A DNA stretch of 64,000 nt from Magnetococcales bacterium (GTDB lineage Bacteria > Pseudomonadota > Magnetococcia > Magnetococcales > Magnetaquicoccaceae): NCBI GenBank assembly GCA_011089965.1, contig JAANAU010000001.1, positions 1 through 64,000 on the forward strand, written 5' to 3'. This document shows positions 62,619 to 64,000 of the stretch, one piece after another. A program made the position numbers and the translations under genes. Position 1 is the stretch's first letter, and every line of letters begins with the position of its first letter. The notes under the pieces were generated by a model. That model ran no database searches, was not told the origin of the DNA, and saw only the letters and a list, made by a program, of their open reading frames with translations.

Positions 62619-64000
62619 ATGAAGAGCCACGATCTGATCATCGTCGGTGCAGGACTGTCCGGGATGCGCGCGGCCTTGGAAGGGGCCAAAGCTGGTATCA
62701 ATGTCGCAGTGGTCACCAAGGTTCACCCGTTGCGCAGCCACTCCTGTGCTGCGCAAGGGGGCATCAATGCCGCCATCAACCCCAACGACAAGTGGGAGGT
62801 GCATGCCTATGACACGGTCAAAGGTTCGGACTACATCGGTGACGAGGATGCCATTGACCTGATGTGCCGCGAAGCCCCGATCATCATCCATGAGATGGAT
62901 CGCATGGGCACTCCCTTCTCCCGCAATGACGATGGCGATATCGCCCAACGTCCCTTTGGCGGTGCCAGCTTTGACCGGACCTGCTATGCCGCTGACCGCA
63001 CCGGCCAGGTGCTGCTGCACACCTTGTGGGAACGGCTGGTCCATTCCGGAATCCATGTCTATGAAGAGTGCCACGTGTTTCGCCTGGTTCTGGCCTCCGA
63101 TGGACATGTCGCGGGTCTGGTCGTATATGACATCAAGACCGGTGAAATTTTTGGTATCCGTGGCAAAGGAATTCTCTTGGCCACCGGCGGGTATGGACGG
63201 GTCTATCTCTCTTCCACCAATGCCACGACCAATACCGGTGACGGCATGGCCTATGCCCTGCGCGCCGGTTCGCCGTTGGGCGACATGGAGTTCGTCCAGT
63301 TCCATCCCACGGGTCTGCGCACCTCCGGCATCCTGGTCACCGAAGGGGCACGCGGCGAAGGTGGCTACCTGATCAATGCCGAAGGGGAACGGTTCATGGG
63401 CCGCTACGCCCCGAAAAAATGGGAATTGGCCTCCCGCGATGTGGTCTCCCGCGCCGAACAGACCGAAATCCTCGAAGGTCGGGGCACAAACGGAGCGATC
63501 TTTCTGGATCTGCGTCACCTCGGACGTGAAAAGATCCTCGACCGTCTGCCCCAGATCCGTACCCTGGCCCTGGATCTGGAAGGGGTGGATCCGATTGATG
63601 CCCCGATCCCGGTCCGTCCGACGGTCCATTACTCCATGGGGGGAATCCGCACCAATAAATATGGGGCCTGCCCGGTGCCAGGCCTGTTTGCAGCCGGCGA
63701 GGCAGCCTGTGTGTCGGTCCATGGGGCCAACCGCCTGGGTGGCAACTCCCTGCTGGATACCATTGTCTTTGGCAAAATCACCGGTGCCCACGCCTGTGAA
63801 TATGTCCACGGCCAGAAGCTGCGCGATTTCCCGGAAAACACCATCTCCGAAGAGAAAGAGCGGGTGCGCGAACTGAAAAATCGTCCCAATCGCGGCATGC
63901 GGCCAGCCATGCTCCACCACCAGATGGCCGAAGCCATGAATACCTATTGCGGGGTCTACCGCGAACCCAAGGGCATGGCCACCCTGGCCGGAAAATTCCC
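62619..64000 (+). CDS. sdhA: Succinate dehydrogenase/fumarate reductase flavoprotein subunit (partial at the window end)
   Basis: 460 codons are visible before the window ends. FAD-binding [19 protein letters not shown] is at the N-terminus. [15 protein letters not shown] contains the His that covalently carries FAD in this family. The capping and active-site regions show [22 protein letters not shown], and [13 protein letters not shown], followed by [15 protein letters not shown] with the conserved Arg. It interconverts succinate and fumarate. The ATG at 62619 follows GGAG and AGAGGA. It lies 66 bases after korB on the same strand, so in this organism it may belong to the same carbon-cycle operon. 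Whether it works mainly as Sdh or Frd cannot be decided without its B/C subunits. Confidence 0.93.
   Translation, partial: MKSHDLIIVGAGLSGMRAALEGAKAGINVAVVTKVHPLRSHSCAAQGGINAAINPNDKWEVHAYDTVKGSDYIGDEDAIDLMCREAPIIIHEMDRMGTPFSRNDDGDIAQRPFGGASFDRTCYAADRTGQVLLHTLWERLVHSGIHVYEECHVFRLVLASDGHVAGLVVYDIKTGEIFGIRGKGILLATGGYGRVYLSSTNATTNTGDGMAYALRAGSPLGDMEFVQFHPTGLRTSGILVTEGARGEGGYLINAEGERFMGRYAPKKWELASRDVVSRAEQTEILEGRGTNGAIFLDLRHLGREKILDRLPQIRTLALDLEGVDPIDAPIPVRPTVHYSMGGIRTNKYGACPVPGLFAAGEAACVSVHGANRLGGNSLLDTIVFGKITGAHACEYVHGQKLRDFPENTISEEKERVRELKNRPNRGMRPAMLHHQMAEAMNTYCGVYREPKGMATLAGKF

Overview
The window looks like chromosomal DNA of a Gram-negative, motile proteobacterium. Support comes from an outer-membrane porin, an mreBCD-mrdA-rodA cell-shape operon, glnD, a methyl-accepting chemotaxis protein and many multi-domain sensors. 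The density of PAS, GAF and HD-GYP signalling genes, together with 2-oxoacid:ferredoxin oxidoreductase genes beside citrate synthase and a succinate dehydrogenase/fumarate reductase flavoprotein, reminds me of Magnetococcales-type bacteria that can run a reductive TCA cycle. That placement is inference. No rRNA, tRNA, CRISPR array or intact transposon was seen, and no magnetosome genes.

Layout. 1-3.5 kb: the end of a rhodanese-domain gene, then an AT-rich island holding a putative PD-(D/E)XK endonuclease and a C5-cytosine methyltransferase, a frameshifted higB-like toxin remnant, and a second rhodanese gene. 3.5-9.6 kb: a NIT-domain chemotaxis receptor, then a divergent pair (GAF/HD-GYP phosphodiesterase and CHASE2-cyclase) behind a near-perfect sigma-54 promoter. 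9.6-15.2 kb: a LecA-like/RTX secreted protein, an AhpD-Rieske fusion, a large helical-repeat protein, a small coupled gene and a MagIII-like DNA glycosylase. 15.2-20.7 kb: the rod-shape operon mreB-mreC-mreD-mrdA-rodA (minus strand). 20.8-23.6 kb: glnD.

23.6-29.0 kb: a compact minus-strand operon of PhnD-like periplasmic binding protein, hybrid histidine kinase and phosphate-type porin. 29-32.6 kb: small or unknown genes, a RelA/SpoT homologue whose synthetase half looks degraded, and a single-domain response regulator. 33-46.2 kb: a minus-strand operon of seven signalling genes: receiver, pseudokinase-exonuclease fusion, small membrane protein, symporter-kinase (CbrA-like), dCache/GAF/PAS sensor, large hybrid kinase and RpfG-type HD-GYP regulator. 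46.5-52.7 kb: an acetate module, with a cNMP/CBS/nucleotidyltransferase protein, actP, a DUF485 protein and acs, and two intrinsic terminators.

53-56.4 kb: a DUF3592 protein, citrate synthase and a ZapE/AFG1 ATPase. 56.9-64 kb: a plus-strand carbon/electron-transfer operon. It holds a GltD-like flavoprotein with fused ferredoxin domains, a second FAD oxidoreductase, the alpha (gamma-alpha fused) and beta subunits of a 2-oxoacid:ferredoxin oxidoreductase, and the start of an SdhA/FrdA flavoprotein that runs off the window.

The most interesting candidates are the operon coupling acetate metabolism to a degenerate sensor kinase fused to a DEDDh exonuclease, the binding protein/hybrid kinase/porin operon, the synthetase-dead RelA/SpoT homologue, and the LecA-RTX fusion.
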